Virus record (IMG/VR): IMGVR_UViG_3300005295_000002
Location: 1 to 57,481 of that record
Length of the DNA stretch: 57,481 bases
Strand: one strand, 5' to 3'
Source of the DNA: a virus
Both the position numbers and the translations under genes were made by a program. The notes below the pieces were generated by a model. It was given only the letters and a program-made list of their open reading frames with translations, was not told the origin of the DNA and searched no databases. This document shows positions 47,097 to 55,344 of this stretch, one piece after another. Numbering within the stretch: the first letter of the stretch is position 1; the number at the start of each line of letters is the position of its first letter.

Positions 47097-47798
47097 TTAC
47101 GAGATTACGCCGGCTGAGCCGCGGTTCAAAGCGGGATACCGCTTCTTCATCGCTTCATCATCCAGCTCAACCTGGGACTTCTTGCCGCCCCCGAACTTCG
47201 AACCCGTCTTGTCCTCTTGGCCATCGGCCATGATGAGATGAGGCTTGGCCTTCGCCAAAGCTTCCAATGCAGATTTGACCGAGACCGCGTCCACGTCGAC
47301 ATCCGAGGGGTCATCATCGTCTTGGTCGACGGTGATATCTCCTCGGTTGACGAGCTGCAAAGCATCGTCGATGTCACGGAACTTGAGCTTGCCGCCTGCC
47401 ATCTTGATGATCGCGTTGTCGACCGCGGTCTTCTTGAGGGCTTCAGCCAGCTTCACGTTCTTGGCTTCTGCACCAGCAGCCTTGTCAATGGCCTTCTGGG
47501 TGTCCGTCTTGTCCTTGTCGTCCAGTTCCTTCAGACGCGCATCTTTCGCCCGAGCCTCTTTCTCAAGAAGCTTGCGAGCCTTGCGCTCCTTGGCCAGGGC
47601 CGATAGGAGGTTGGCGTTGTCGTCGTTCTTCTCCTTACCAGGGTCGTCATCGTCGTCATCGTCGTCATCGAGAGCTTCTTTGTCGGCTTTGTCTTTGGCC
47701 TCTTTGGCCTCTCGAGCAGCCTTCTCTTCTGCAGTCTCGTCTTCGAACCCGATCAACCGAACGCCTTGGAGGTGAGGGGGAAGCTTGTCCTTACGCAT
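47097..47798 (-). CDS. scaffolding protein
   Basis: 233 aa. Charged helical layout, poly-Asp run of nine around residues 44-52, then Lys/Ala coiled coil and a C-terminal Lys-rich capsid-binding region. Typical scaffold between portal and capsid genes. No protease motif. Confidence 0.75.
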   Translation of the reverse strand: MRKDKLPPHLQGVRLIGFEDETAEEKAAREAKEAKDKADKEALDDDDDDDDDPGKEKNDDNANLLSALAKERKARKLLEKEARAKDARLKELDDKDKTDTQKAIDKAAGAEAKNVKLAEALKKTAVDNAIIKMAGGKLKFRDIDDALQLVNRGDITVDQDDDDPSDVDVDAVSVKSALEALAKAKPHLIMADGQEDKTGSKFGGGKKSQVELDDEAMKKRYPALNRGSAGVIS

Positions 47799-47852
47799 CT
47801 CGCGTATCCTTTCGTTGTGGGCCTCTCGCCCGTGATTACCAGCTGTGTACAG

Positions 47853-47981
47853 CTAGATCTGTCTTGCCACGATCAGAATGATGATCACCAAGAGAACGAT
47901 GACCAAAACCGTGACTACATCCGTTGATCCTTTGTTCTTTCTGCTCGGATCATGCCTTGACCTCCGTACCCTTCGACTCAT
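47853..47981 (-). CDS. 42-aa membrane protein overlapping portal gene
   Basis: 42 aa, MSRRVRRSRHDPSRKNKG, then membrane helix DVVTVLVIVLLVIIILIVA (21-39). Start inside the last codons of the portal gene (ATG 47981), no clear ribosome site, so probably coupled. Small membrane protein among head genes is unusual. Confidence 0.55.
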   Translation of the reverse strand: MSRRVRRSRHDPSRKNKGSTDVVTVLVIVLLVIIILIVARQI

Positions 47982-49548
47982 TCGGGGCATTACGGTTGTT
48001 CGATTGATTGCCTGGCTTGGGCAGCGTGTCTCCTGCGCCTTGCAGTCGACCTCCAGGGCCGGGGACACCATTGGCTGTTGGATTCTGAGCATTGGCCAGC
48101 AGCGGAGCAGGTGTGGTCGCCTCCAAGAACTTCTTCTCTTCGTCGATGATATCTTGTTCCATGTCCTCGGGAAAGACGTAACCGAGCTTGAGAGTGCATT
48201 GTTCCCGGTAGTACTTCTTGGAGATGATCTTGCGATCGACCATGTTGTTCAGTTCTTCCAAAATCTTGACTCGGTTGAGTGGCAGCTTGTCCCCGAGTGT
48301 AATGACGATCTTGGTTGCTGTGAAGTCCTTACCCTCGAAGACCTTGACCCAGAACTTCCAGTCATACCACATCTGGGTAAGAATGGAGGTACCAGCATGG
48401 TCTCGAGATTCGATCTTGGCGAGTAGTGGCACAAACTTCAGAGCGAGGGCGATTCCTGACTCGGCCGTTTGGGCATCGATGTTCGAGAGTGCAGCTTTGA
48501 CCCCTGTACCATCACCGAGCGCATCTTCCAAGTAATGTACATGGTCCAAAACCGGAGTGACAGAGGTGATGCCTTCAAGTCTTTTGACAAGGGTAGCGCC
48601 AGGCATTTCCCACACCATGCCCGGTGCGACGATCCAATCCTGTTCAACCCCTCGAGCGTCCTTCGGCCGACCTGCGTCAGTTGCGTAGACACCCAAACCG
48701 GTGAGCGCCAGTGAAATCTCTTCGTCAGAGATCGCCTGGTTGATTGCCTGGAAGATTCGCTCATAGCCCTTCAGTTCTGAGTTACCGAAGTCAAACCCAT
48801 CGAACTCGGCATTCTTGAAGTGGTAGAGTGGAATGGCTGGGATTTCTGGAGGAAGCTTGGCCATCGGTAGCAGGTTCTGAACGAGCTTGGCCTTATCGGG
48901 GTTATTCCACCCCTCCATCTCCCAGAGGTTTTCCTCACGCCAGATGCCGGGGATGATTTCCCCCTCTTCATCCAACTCGTGCCAGTACCGAAGTACCTTG
49001 ACGACAGTCTTCGTCGGATCAGTCGGGTGCAGCGATTGCTCGACGAGCTTTGCTCCCGTGCGCTTCTCCAAATCATCCGAATCGAACTCAGGGAAGTATG
49101 CTGCGGGATCAACGCTATTGAAGCTGATCCGGCTTCCCTCCGCTTTCTTCGGATTCGCTGTCAGGTGGAAGATGAAATCGCCTCGGATACACCCAGCATG
49201 CTTGGCCACTTCAAAGCGGGCATAGAATCGCTCCCGCTCGAGGAAGGCCTCGAGAAACTCCACCAGATCTGCACTGGACTTGGGATCTTCGACCCCGATC
49301 TTGAGACCCTTGAGCAGATAGTAAGCAGTCGTGTCAACGATCAGCTTCGGCTTCGGAACGTAAACTGCCCGACCATCCTGGTTACGACGGATCAGCTTGA
49401 AGGCTGTATCCTCAGACCAGTACATGTCCTGGTAAGCCTGGTACGAAGCAATGCGCTCCTGATCAAGTGGACCAACCCAGGTCGGGAAGCCAGTGACGTA
49501 GGGAGCAACCGTGCTGTACGGTGTGACTGTTCCTTCTGCTGTTGACAT
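47950..49548 (-). CDS. portal protein
   Basis: 532 aa. SPP1 gp6-like portal text: RNQDGRAVYVPKPKLIVDTTAYYLLKG, QAINQAISDEEISLALTGLG, PLLAKIESRDHAGTSIL-type spread (KIESRDHAGTSILTQMWYDW). Dodecamer at the packaging vertex. Directly after TerL (abuts at one base). Confidence 0.88.
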   Translation of the reverse strand: MSTAEGTVTPYSTVAPYVTGFPTWVGPLDQERIASYQAYQDMYWSEDTAFKLIRRNQDGRAVYVPKPKLIVDTTAYYLLKGLKIGVEDPKSSADLVEFLEAFLERERFYARFEVAKHAGCIRGDFIFHLTANPKKAEGSRISFNSVDPAAYFPEFDSDDLEKRTGAKLVEQSLHPTDPTKTVVKVLRYWHELDEEGEIIPGIWREENLWEMEGWNNPDKAKLVQNLLPMAKLPPEIPAIPLYHFKNAEFDGFDFGNSELKGYERIFQAINQAISDEEISLALTGLGVYATDAGRPKDARGVEQDWIVAPGMVWEMPGATLVKRLEGITSVTPVLDHVHYLEDALGDGTGVKAALSNIDAQTAESGIALALKFVPLLAKIESRDHAGTSILTQMWYDWKFWVKVFEGKDFTATKIVITLGDKLPLNRVKILEELNNMVDRKIISKKYYREQCTLKLGYVFPEDMEQDIIDEEKKFLEATTPAPLLANAQNPTANGVPGPGGRLQGAGDTLPKPGNQSNNRNAPNESKGTEVKA

Positions 49549-50948
49549 CAGTTCTTCACCTTTGCCCGACTCTGTCGGCTGCTAGACCCCGTCTCGGTGG
49601 TCGCTCCGGGACCGAAGTAGCCGTAGATGAAACGGCCAAGTGCTTCGGGACCATGGTTGTCTTTGTCCAAGGGCACCTCGGACTCATTCTTCTGTTCGTT
49701 CTTATGTACCGGCCAGCGGTAACCCTCTCGCATTTCCCATGCAAGGTGAGTGCATCGATCCTTGTCGAATACAATGCCAGCCTGTTGATCTTTCGGTTTC
49801 GCTCCCGCAGGACGAGGCTTGAGCCGAGTACGAACCATTCCATTCCTAGTCCGAAGTTCACCGCCCGTGTTGGATCGAGCCGGAATACCCAGATGTCTCA
49901 TCAGGATGTTCGTGTCGTCAGGGTTGTGTGGATCGGGGTAGAATGCAGCGCATTTCTTCGTCCATGGATGGTCCTTCAGAACCTCCTTAGCGATGCGCTC
50001 AGTATCCATCTCCTTAATGTAGTGCTCACCGAGGACATAGACATTTTGGAACTCATCAACCTGAATCCATAGCCAGACGAAGAAGTTCGTAAAGCCATAG
50101 TCAACTGCTGCGTACAGCGGCCAATCAGGGTTGTACACGATTCGCTTGAGATGGAGTTCATCATCCCATTCTGCCATGACACGACCCACACGATCGACGA
50201 ACTTGCCCTCGTACTGCCGAGCAAACTCATCTTTAGTCAGGTCATCCTCAGCTTCGAGGATTTCTGGATCTCTACGACCTCCGGGAAAAACAAAGTTGTT
50301 GGTCCAGCTCGGCATTCGCCATGATCGCCATGGCTTAGTCATGTGTTCCAACCCCTTCTTGTATGCCCAGTACAGCAATGCGGTATCTACCGCAAGTTCA
50401 GGCACCCCAGTCGTCAAAGACCAGCCGCGCTTATCACTCAGCGCAGGTCGCACATATTCCGTAAACGTCTTCCTAGTCAACCGGCCCGCTTCGACAAGAA
50501 GTACGAAGTCAAGTCCCTCACCCACCAAGGATTCAGGATGCTGAGCCGAACGACATTCGAGGTCGAAACCCCAGTTCGTATGGATGTGCATGTTGCCATT
50601 CTCAACGTTCTTGAGGAACTTTGTACTGACTGTGTCAATGCCAAGCTTCTTGAACGTATCGTAAACAACGCGGAATTCCTTCTCACAGTCGAGGTAGTTG
50701 GGACCGATGATCCACCCCATCTGAGGCTCTCCTCGGCGATTCTTCACGAATGCCGTGGGTTCAGCTTCCTTGCCGCCAAGAAAGGTCTTCCCCCACCGTC
50801 GACCGTTAGTAAGTACCCGGTGGCGGTGGTTATCATAATGCACCGGAATCTGACCCTTGTGTGGGATGTATCCGGTTTCCGCAAAGTAGAGATCCTTTCT
50901 CAGGACTCCACCCTGCATTCCTGGTGTCGCGTTTTTGATCCGCGGCAT
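49548..50948 (-). CDS. terminase large subunit
   Basis: 466 aa. NGRRWGKTF (48-56) Walker A, FVLLVEAG (about 147-154) Walker B and catalytic Glu, AAVDYGFTNFFVWLWI (about 285-300) first nuclease Asp, FYPDPHNPD (about 345) second. Powers DNA packaging. The family cannot be assigned to cos or pac packaging by eye. Confidence 0.92.
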   Translation of the reverse strand: MPRIKNATPGMQGGVLRKDLYFAETGYIPHKGQIPVHYDNHRHRVLTNGRRWGKTFLGGKEAEPTAFVKNRRGEPQMGWIIGPNYLDCEKEFRVVYDTFKKLGIDTVSTKFLKNVENGNMHIHTNWGFDLECRSAQHPESLVGEGLDFVLLVEAGRLTRKTFTEYVRPALSDKRGWSLTTGVPELAVDTALLYWAYKKGLEHMTKPWRSWRMPSWTNNFVFPGGRRDPEILEAEDDLTKDEFARQYEGKFVDRVGRVMAEWDDELHLKRIVYNPDWPLYAAVDYGFTNFFVWLWIQVDEFQNVYVLGEHYIKEMDTERIAKEVLKDHPWTKKCAAFYPDPHNPDDTNILMRHLGIPARSNTGGELRTRNGMVRTRLKPRPAGAKPKDQQAGIVFDKDRCTHLAWEMREGYRWPVHKNEQKNESEVPLDKDNHGPEALGRFIYGYFGPGATTETGSSSRQSRAKVKN

Positions 50949-50960
50949 GGTACTCCGTTC

Positions 50961-51191
50961 TTAGTCCTCGAAGTCGATCACCGAATCCGGGTAGGGCCCT
51001 ATGCCCAGGAACGCGCGTCGATCAGGCTCAGCCTCGATGTTCTCGGTTCCAGTTACGTAAATCAACCTCTGCCGCTCTTGAGCTGATAGAGGCATTCCTT
51101 GCTTCTTGGCAGGTAGGGTGTTATCCCTGAACTCGCCAGTGTATTCGGGGGTATCGCCAAAGTCTTGGCGATGTGTGCGTCGAGTAGCCAT
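50961..51191 (-). CDS. hypothetical protein upstream of TerL
   Basis: 76 aa, MATRRTHRQDFGDTPEY..., start ATG 51191 behind AAAGGTGGCG. Contains LSAQERQRLIYVTGTENIE and an Asp/Glu end. Size fits small accessory terminase gene; function unknown. Confidence 0.65.
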   Translation of the reverse strand: MATRRTHRQDFGDTPEYTGEFRDNTLPAKKQGMPLSAQERQRLIYVTGTENIEAEPDRRAFLGIGPYPDSVIDFED

Positions 51192-51200
51192 CGCCACCTT

Positions 51201-51593
51201 TCAAAACTTTGTTGCAGGACCTTGAGGCATCGAAACTACTACGTAGCGGAATCCCTCCACTCTAGTATCAAGATCGCCCTGTGAGGGTCCCACACTTCCG
51301 AGCGGGTGCGTATGCCATACGATGAAGTGCTCGCGTGAGAGGTCATGAGGATGAACCCCGCTTCGTCCAACATAGGCAAGAATCGCGTTGCCCAGATCCT
51401 CCACGTCGATCGCGTAGGCTTTCGTTGGAGTTGGGTGGGAGTTCGGCGTCTCAACCACCTGCTGGTCGGGGGGAATTACCCCGCAGGCCTCTAACGGCAA
51501 CCTATCTGCGCCAATCGTAAGAATCTGGGCAACGACTTCAGGGCTAACCCACGGGAGGCGAGGCCCAGGCAAAGCCTGCTCCTTGCAACTCAT
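51201..51593 (-). CDS. JAMM/MPN metallopeptidase
   Basis: 130 aa. PLEACGVI with Glu35, then HTHPLGSVGPSQGD (94-107) is the complete HxHPx5PSx2D JAMM motif. Such domains cut isopeptide or ubiquitin-like bonds; in phages they normally sit in tail-tip proteins like lambda K. Here the domain is alone and lies between terminase genes. The start is uncertain because ATG 51593 overlaps the upstream gene by 50 bases. Confidence 0.8.
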   Translation of the reverse strand: MSCKEQALPGPRLPWVSPEVVAQILTIGADRLPLEACGVIPPDQQVVETPNSHPTPTKAYAIDVEDLGNAILAYVGRSGVHPHDLSREHFIVWHTHPLGSVGPSQGDLDTRVEGFRYVVVSMPQGPATKF

Positions 51594-51852
51594 CCTCTAC
51601 CTGGGTAAGTTCCTCAGTAGTGATGATCCCCTTGCGAATCAGCAACAATCGTAGAATGGGGTCGCCCTGCAGGCGCCTCCCAATCGATCCCTGCGTCGCT
51701 GGATCACCCGACGATGCATGATTTACCGGCTTCGAATCGACCGGCTTCTTACTCAGTTGTCCGTTCTCCGAGAAAGCATGTTGAACCGATGGATTCTCTC
51801 GGTGCCACTGCCGATCATGGTGACAAACCCCGCAGAGTTCAGTCTCCATCAT
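51544..51852 (-). CDS. hypothetical protein with CxxC/HxxxH
   Basis: 102 aa. CGVCHHDRQWHREN (7-20) could bind zinc; the rest is helical (ILRLLLIRKGIITTEELTQVEDEL). The C-terminal half resembles small phage proteins preceding TerL. Overlaps the TerS-like gene by 14 bases. Confidence 0.65.
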   Translation of the reverse strand: MMETELCGVCHHDRQWHRENPSVQHAFSENGQLSKKPVDSKPVNHASSGDPATQGSIGRRLQGDPILRLLLIRKGIITTEELTQVEDELQGAGFAWASPPVG

Positions 51853-52486
51853 CTTCCTCAGATGACTGAGCTTCGATATAACCCTGAGTCAGTTCGAAGC
51901 CGCCGTCCGACCCAGGATTAACCATTGCATGCCCCAGAATGCCCTGAAGCTTGATAGAGATATCGCTCTCCATCCGAGTCTTGGGCTTCCCGATCACATG
52001 CTCGACCAAGAACTTTGCCGCGTCCAGCTTAGTGCCAGCTGCAACTATCGGCCTGTCCTTCTCATCAACGGTTTCATCGTTCAAGATCAATCCGATAATC
52101 TTAAGCGCGTCGATGGTATGTCCGTTCATCTCTTCACGAACAACTTCCTCGAACCTCTTCACGATCTGCTCATGCAGCACACGATCGATAAACGCAGGTG
52201 ACTTCCCCTTGAAGGTTCCGTCCTTAGCTCGAGGGCGACCTCGTGCCAACTCCTCGTGATCCCATTCTTCGATCGGTCGACCATAGAGCTGCTTCAGCTC
52301 ATCAGAACCGATCTTCATCTTCCGGCGAGCCCTTGCTCGGATTTGCTTGGCTCGCTTCGATGTAACGGGTCGACCCAAAATCCCGCCCTTGCTCCCTATG
52401 CTAGCTGGTTCGCGGCTGCCGGTCAGTGGAAGTCTACCTTCCAAGTCGTCGACGAACGCAAAATCAAGTATCGCTGTGGATGCCAT
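51839..52486 (-). CDS. small terminase subunit-like protein
   Basis: 215 aa. Basic N-terminal DNA-binding region (SKRAKQIRARARRKM about 43-57), then ARGRPRAKDGTFKG, helical oligomer region (VLHEQIVKRFEEVVREEM), and C-terminal acidic end. GRPRAKDGTF-type proteins directly before TerL are usually small terminases in actinophages. AAGGAGATCTTCC before the ATG. Confidence 0.65.
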   Translation of the reverse strand: MASTAILDFAFVDDLEGRLPLTGSREPASIGSKGGILGRPVTSKRAKQIRARARRKMKIGSDELKQLYGRPIEEWDHEELARGRPRAKDGTFKGKSPAFIDRVLHEQIVKRFEEVVREEMNGHTIDALKIIGLILNDETVDEKDRPIVAAGTKLDAAKFLVEHVIGKPKTRMESDISIKLQGILGHAMVNPGSDGGFELTQGYIEAQSSEEDDGD

Positions 52487-52528
52487 GGAAGATCTCCTTC
52501 AGAGGCAAGGACGGGATTAGGGACGGGC

Positions 52529-52858
52529 TCAGGTGAGCCAGACGCGGCCTTCAACCGCTGCCGGCGTGGTGGCAGATGAAGAGATGAGGCTCAGGTTGAT
52601 GAGCTTCTTGGCCTGGGGGTTGCGCCAGATGGTCTTGGTGCTCATCGGACCGACCGTGATCGTTCCGAGCGCGTCGGCGACGGCAGCAGTGGCGGGGTTC
52701 GCAGCGAAGGTTCCTTCGGCGAGGGTGATCGAGAGACGAGCAGTCGCGTGGGTGTTCGTCACGACAATCTCTCGGACTGGAGCGGTGAGTTCGACGGTCG
52801 AGGCCGAAGTTCCGACGGATATTGGGGCGTAGTAGGGGTCAGCTTTTGTTGCAGCCAT
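52529..52858 (-). CDS. structural protein, decoration-like
   Basis: 109 aa from ATG 52858 (AAGGAGATCACA). Strand-rich with Thr/Ala (VREIVVTNTHATARLSITL, TVGPMSTKTIWRN), the pattern of small phage decoration or head-fibre proteins. First gene of the late transcript, so expected in high amount. Confidence 0.65.
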   Translation of the reverse strand: MAATKADPYYAPISVGTSASTVELTAPVREIVVTNTHATARLSITLAEGTFAANPATAAVADALGTITVGPMSTKTIWRNPQAKKLINLSLISSSATTPAAVEGRVWLT

Positions 52859-52968
52859 TGTGATCTCCTTGATCCTCGGCGGCCGGCCGAACACGGATCC
52901 GTTGAGGGAGCTAATCTCAAGAGCGGGGGAGCCCTCGAGCGATCAGCGTCTCCTCAACGAACATTACG

Positions 52969-52997
52969 AGTCTATCATGCCTCAAGTATCTTGTCAA
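52969..52997 (-). promoter_or_regulatory. late promoter for structural genes
   Basis: Minus strand: TTGACA (52992-52997), 17 bp ending TGA, TAGACT (52969-52974). Leader of about 105 bases to the ATG at 52858. The single clear promoter in front of packaging and head genes. Confidence 0.8.
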
Positions 52998-53023
52998 ATC
53001 ACCGAGACCCGCGCTTCAAAAAT

Positions 53024-53452
53024 TCATTCCTGTCCTCGATTTAACACCCAAAGTTGTGCTTTCTCTAGCCAGCCAGGACTAGCATTATCAAAGATTGAGA
53101 TAAAGTGATTACACTTAGCACATAATAATCCCCTAACTTTCCCAGTCCTGTGATTGTGATCTATGTGTAGAGTCATTCCATCTCTAATACCACATAGCCC
53201 ACAGCAATAGTCTTGACTTAGAAGTAGTTCTAATACTTCAGGACCAGTTAACCCGTATTTCTTACCTTTGCAGCAATATACACATGAGAGTCTCCGTTTC
53301 CCTCGCTCTATTCTGTCTTTAAACAGATGAAACGGTCTTTCTACTCGACAAGTTTTACACTTACGTTTGGTAGGGTTCAATCGTTCATCCTCTTGAGCAG
53401 CTAACTTAGCTCCTCGAATGTATGTAGGATTGGGCTTCATAAATCGACTCAT
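53024..53452 (-). CDS. endonuclease VII-like HNH nuclease
   Basis: 142 aa. CKTCRVERPFHLF with a following CVYC, then CCGLCGIRDG, LHIDHNHRTGKVRGLLCAKCN: a complete recombination endonuclease VII fold, with an extra N-terminal zinc finger. Related to the enzyme at 15000-15287. Could resolve branched DNA before packaging, or be a homing enzyme. ATGA overlap with the gene upstream. Confidence 0.82.
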   Translation of the reverse strand: MSRFMKPNPTYIRGAKLAAQEDERLNPTKRKCKTCRVERPFHLFKDRIERGKRRLSCVYCCKGKKYGLTGPEVLELLLSQDYCCGLCGIRDGMTLHIDHNHRTGKVRGLLCAKCNHFISIFDNASPGWLEKAQLWVLNRGQE

Positions 53453-53793
53453 GTCTCGTCATCAGGTAAACAATGAATCCAAGGCCTGCCCTCAGTATCG
53501 TATCCACACGCCCCGTGCGCGTCGCATATGAGACAGGCTGACTCGGGCGATATCACGCGGACAGCTTCTCCTTCCCAAGACTTCAGGACATAGTAGCCGT
53601 TCCAGCGATCATGAATCTCATCTTCCTGCATAAACTCTAGAAACATATCCTGGTAGTGATCTGCTTCTTCCTGTTCTCGTTCCTCTTCAGTTTTGCCATC
53701 GCTGAAGACTCTAGCCCAGAATTCTTGTTCCGGCAATGCCTGAGCTTCTAGTGAGGATGCGCAGAAGATTGGCCGATCCTTCAGGGTCGCCAC
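53449..53793 (-). CDS. hypothetical acidic protein with Cys/His site
   Basis: 114 aa. Acidic helical middle (EEEREQEEADHYQDMFLEFM), C-terminal CLICDAHGACGYDTEG-IHC could bind a metal. Overlaps the 2H phosphoesterase by 13 bases. Family unknown. Confidence 0.7.
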   Translation of the reverse strand: MATLKDRPIFCASSLEAQALPEQEFWARVFSDGKTEEEREQEEADHYQDMFLEFMQEDEIHDRWNGYYVLKSWEGEAVRVISPESACLICDAHGACGYDTEGRPWIHCLPDDET

Positions 53794-54134
53794 TCAACAT
53801 GAGTAAAGGTGAACAAGTGACCAACTGGGTAAGCCTCAGGTCCAACCTGAGTTACGTGTGGAATCCAATCCTCTCGGCCGCTTCGATCAAACCCCTCCAG
53901 TTTCTGACGGATCTTATGTAGCCGGTGTGGAAGATGAAGCAAAGCAACAGGCTTGTCATTGAAGACATCATGGCCAATCACTCGACCATAGTCAGGACAG
54001 TAGCCAGTAAACTGCCTAGCTACACTCTGCATGTACAGAGTATGAGCTCGACTATCATACTCGTCACTGCACCAAACCAGGGTCAAGTGCTCCTTGGGTC
54101 GGGCATCCATCGGTACCATGCAAAGGTAACTCAT
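53781..54134 (-). CDS. 2H phosphoesterase-family protein
   Basis: 117 aa. EHLTLVW (15-21) and PHVTQV (92-97) give two HxT motifs 75 residues apart, the signature of LigT/2H phosphodiesterases. Phage members include the anti-CBASS enzyme Acb1, which cleaves cyclic nucleotide signals, and RNA cyclic phosphodiesterases. Which applies here is unknown. ATGA overlap with the gene upstream. Confidence 0.75.
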   Translation of the reverse strand: MSYLCMVPMDARPKEHLTLVWCSDEYDSRAHTLYMQSVARQFTGYCPDYGRVIGHDVFNDKPVALLHLPHRLHKIRQKLEGFDRSGREDWIPHVTQVGPEAYPVGHLFTFTHVEWRP

Positions 54135-54382
54135 CGTTCCATCGCCATTTCAGCCTTGCGAACGGCCTCCTCGTAGATCGCCATTTGAGCCTTGTAAGCT
54201 CTATAGCGCTTGGTCTTCTTGCAACTGCCGCATGTCACGTTGTCTGCGGGTGCACAATCATCGTTCTTTCGAAGTAACCCGCACTCGGTAAAGTACCATG
54301 GCGGGTCAACAACCGGTACTGGGCCATAGTACGGCGGTTCTTTGGAATACATGTGATAGACCTTACCATGTCGACCAGTCAT
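54131..54382 (-). CDS. hypothetical protein with two Cys pairs
   Basis: 83 aa from ATG 54382 (ATGA overlap). YHMYSKEPPYYGPVP, ECGLL..CGSCKKTKRYRAYKAQM: zinc ribbon followed by a basic helix. Type frequent in actinophage accessory regions; function unknown. Confidence 0.7.
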   Translation of the reverse strand: MTGRHGKVYHMYSKEPPYYGPVPVVDPPWYFTECGLLRKNDDCAPADNVTCGSCKKTKRYRAYKAQMAIYEEAVRKAEMAMER

Positions 54383-54570
54383 GGCTTCCCCCAGGGCCGC
54401 TTCGGGCCTCGTTGCAGTTTCTCCCCCGTCTCTGGCCATCTCCCACACAGGATCGTGTAGTATCGGCCTCGGAACCAGATGCCCAATCGATGAGTGAGTC
54501 GACCATACTGCACCTCCCCGCCGGGTATCCGAAGATACCTCTTATGCGGTGTCTTGGCTAATATTCCCAT
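54379..54570 (-). CDS. small basic hypothetical protein
   Basis: 63 aa, starting MGILAKTPHKRYLRIPGG at ATG 54570, preceded by GAAAGGGGCAAAG. Basic and beta-rich. Overlaps the HTH gene upstream by 29 bases. Family unknown. Confidence 0.65.
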   Translation of the reverse strand: MGILAKTPHKRYLRIPGGEVQYGRLTHRLGIWFRGRYYTILCGRWPETGEKLQRGPKRPWGKP

Positions 54571-54826
54571 CTTTGCCCCTTTCTTGTGTTAAATCGAAGA
54601 TCATGGGTTCATCGCCATTGTCCGCTCGACCTCGACGATAAAGCTTCAGTATCCAACTGCCGGCAATACCTGTCATGGCTTCGATTTGCCGGAACGTTAG
54701 CTTGTGAGTATCATGACAATGTACGATGAACCTGTTAAATTCCCGTTGAGCTTCAGCAATAGCCTCATGTCTAAACTGTAAGCCATGTTCCAGTCCCTCG
54801 AGCTGCCGTGCAGTTAGAGATGCCAT
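54542..54826 (-). CDS. helix-turn-helix protein
   Basis: 94 aa. LTFRQIEAMTGIAGSWILKLYRRG (about 48-71) is a plain helix-turn-helix, preceded by a long helix. Probably a small DNA-binding regulator in the accessory block. Confidence 0.7.
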   Translation of the reverse strand: MASLTARQLEGLEHGLQFRHEAIAEAQREFNRFIVHCHDTHKLTFRQIEAMTGIAGSWILKLYRRGRADNGDEPMIFDLTQERGKDGNISQDTA

Positions 54827-54927
54827 TGCTTCTTCTCTTTGTTATATGGAGGACGCCGAGCAAGCCATGCCCATGCCTCCCAAGCCGAGCCTAAGCCAGC
54901 GGCAAGCCAGAACCATAACCAGCTCAT
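54814..54927 (-). CDS. 37-aa membrane protein
   Basis: 37 aa, MSWLWFWLAAGLGSAWEAWAW..., one Trp-rich membrane helix (2-22) then a basic tail (ARRPPYNKEKK). Its stop overlaps the ATG of the HTH gene. Weak ribosome site. Directly downstream of intergenic element C. Confidence 0.55.
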   Translation of the reverse strand: MSWLWFWLAAGLGSAWEAWAWLARRPPYNKEKKQWHL

Positions 54928-54969
54928 CGATTGCGCCCGATCATCGCATCGGAGATGACCCGATGAGCG

Positions 54970-55017
54970 TCCCTATTCGCCGTAGGGATCACAGAATCAT
55001 GCGCTGCGATCATCGAT
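54970..55017 (+). repeat. intergenic element, copy C
   Basis: Plus strand: TCCCTA-TTCGCCG-TAGGGA stem-loop, then ACAGAATCATGCGC and GATCATCGAT. Aligns with B and D read on the minus strand, so C is in opposite orientation. Lies in a 105-bp gene-free gap. Confidence 0.6.
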
Positions 55018-55032
55018 ACATTGAGCATGCCC

Positions 55033-55344
55033 TCATCGCCTGGGATCGTCATAGAGCGCCTCCAATCCATGTGCCTCGAGATGGTAGGCTTTCATCTCAA
55101 CAACGAACAATCGCCGGGAATCCATCCGAAGTAAACCTCCGGGGTTAGTACCGAGAGGCTGTACCATGTCTTCATCCTGCTGACTCAGTTTGATAGTGAT
55201 GAACTGATCCTCGGCAGGGTTGGCATCGAAGGACACGATCTGATCCCACTTCTCATCATGTAGATGAAGTTGAACCTGAGCTCGGTGGATCTTCCGAAGT
55301 CGAGGCGGCATGAACTGCCCATCCCGAGAAAATGTCCAGCTCAT
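55033..55344 (-). CDS. hypothetical beta-rich protein
   Basis: 103 aa, strand-rich (AQVQLHLHDEKWDQIVSF, QFITIKLSQQDED) with a C-terminal helix. ATGA overlap with the gene upstream. Family unknown. Confidence 0.7.
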   Translation of the reverse strand: MSWTFSRDGQFMPPRLRKIHRAQVQLHLHDEKWDQIVSFDANPAEDQFITIKLSQQDEDMVQPLGTNPGGLLRMDSRRLFVVEMKAYHLEAHGLEALYDDPRR

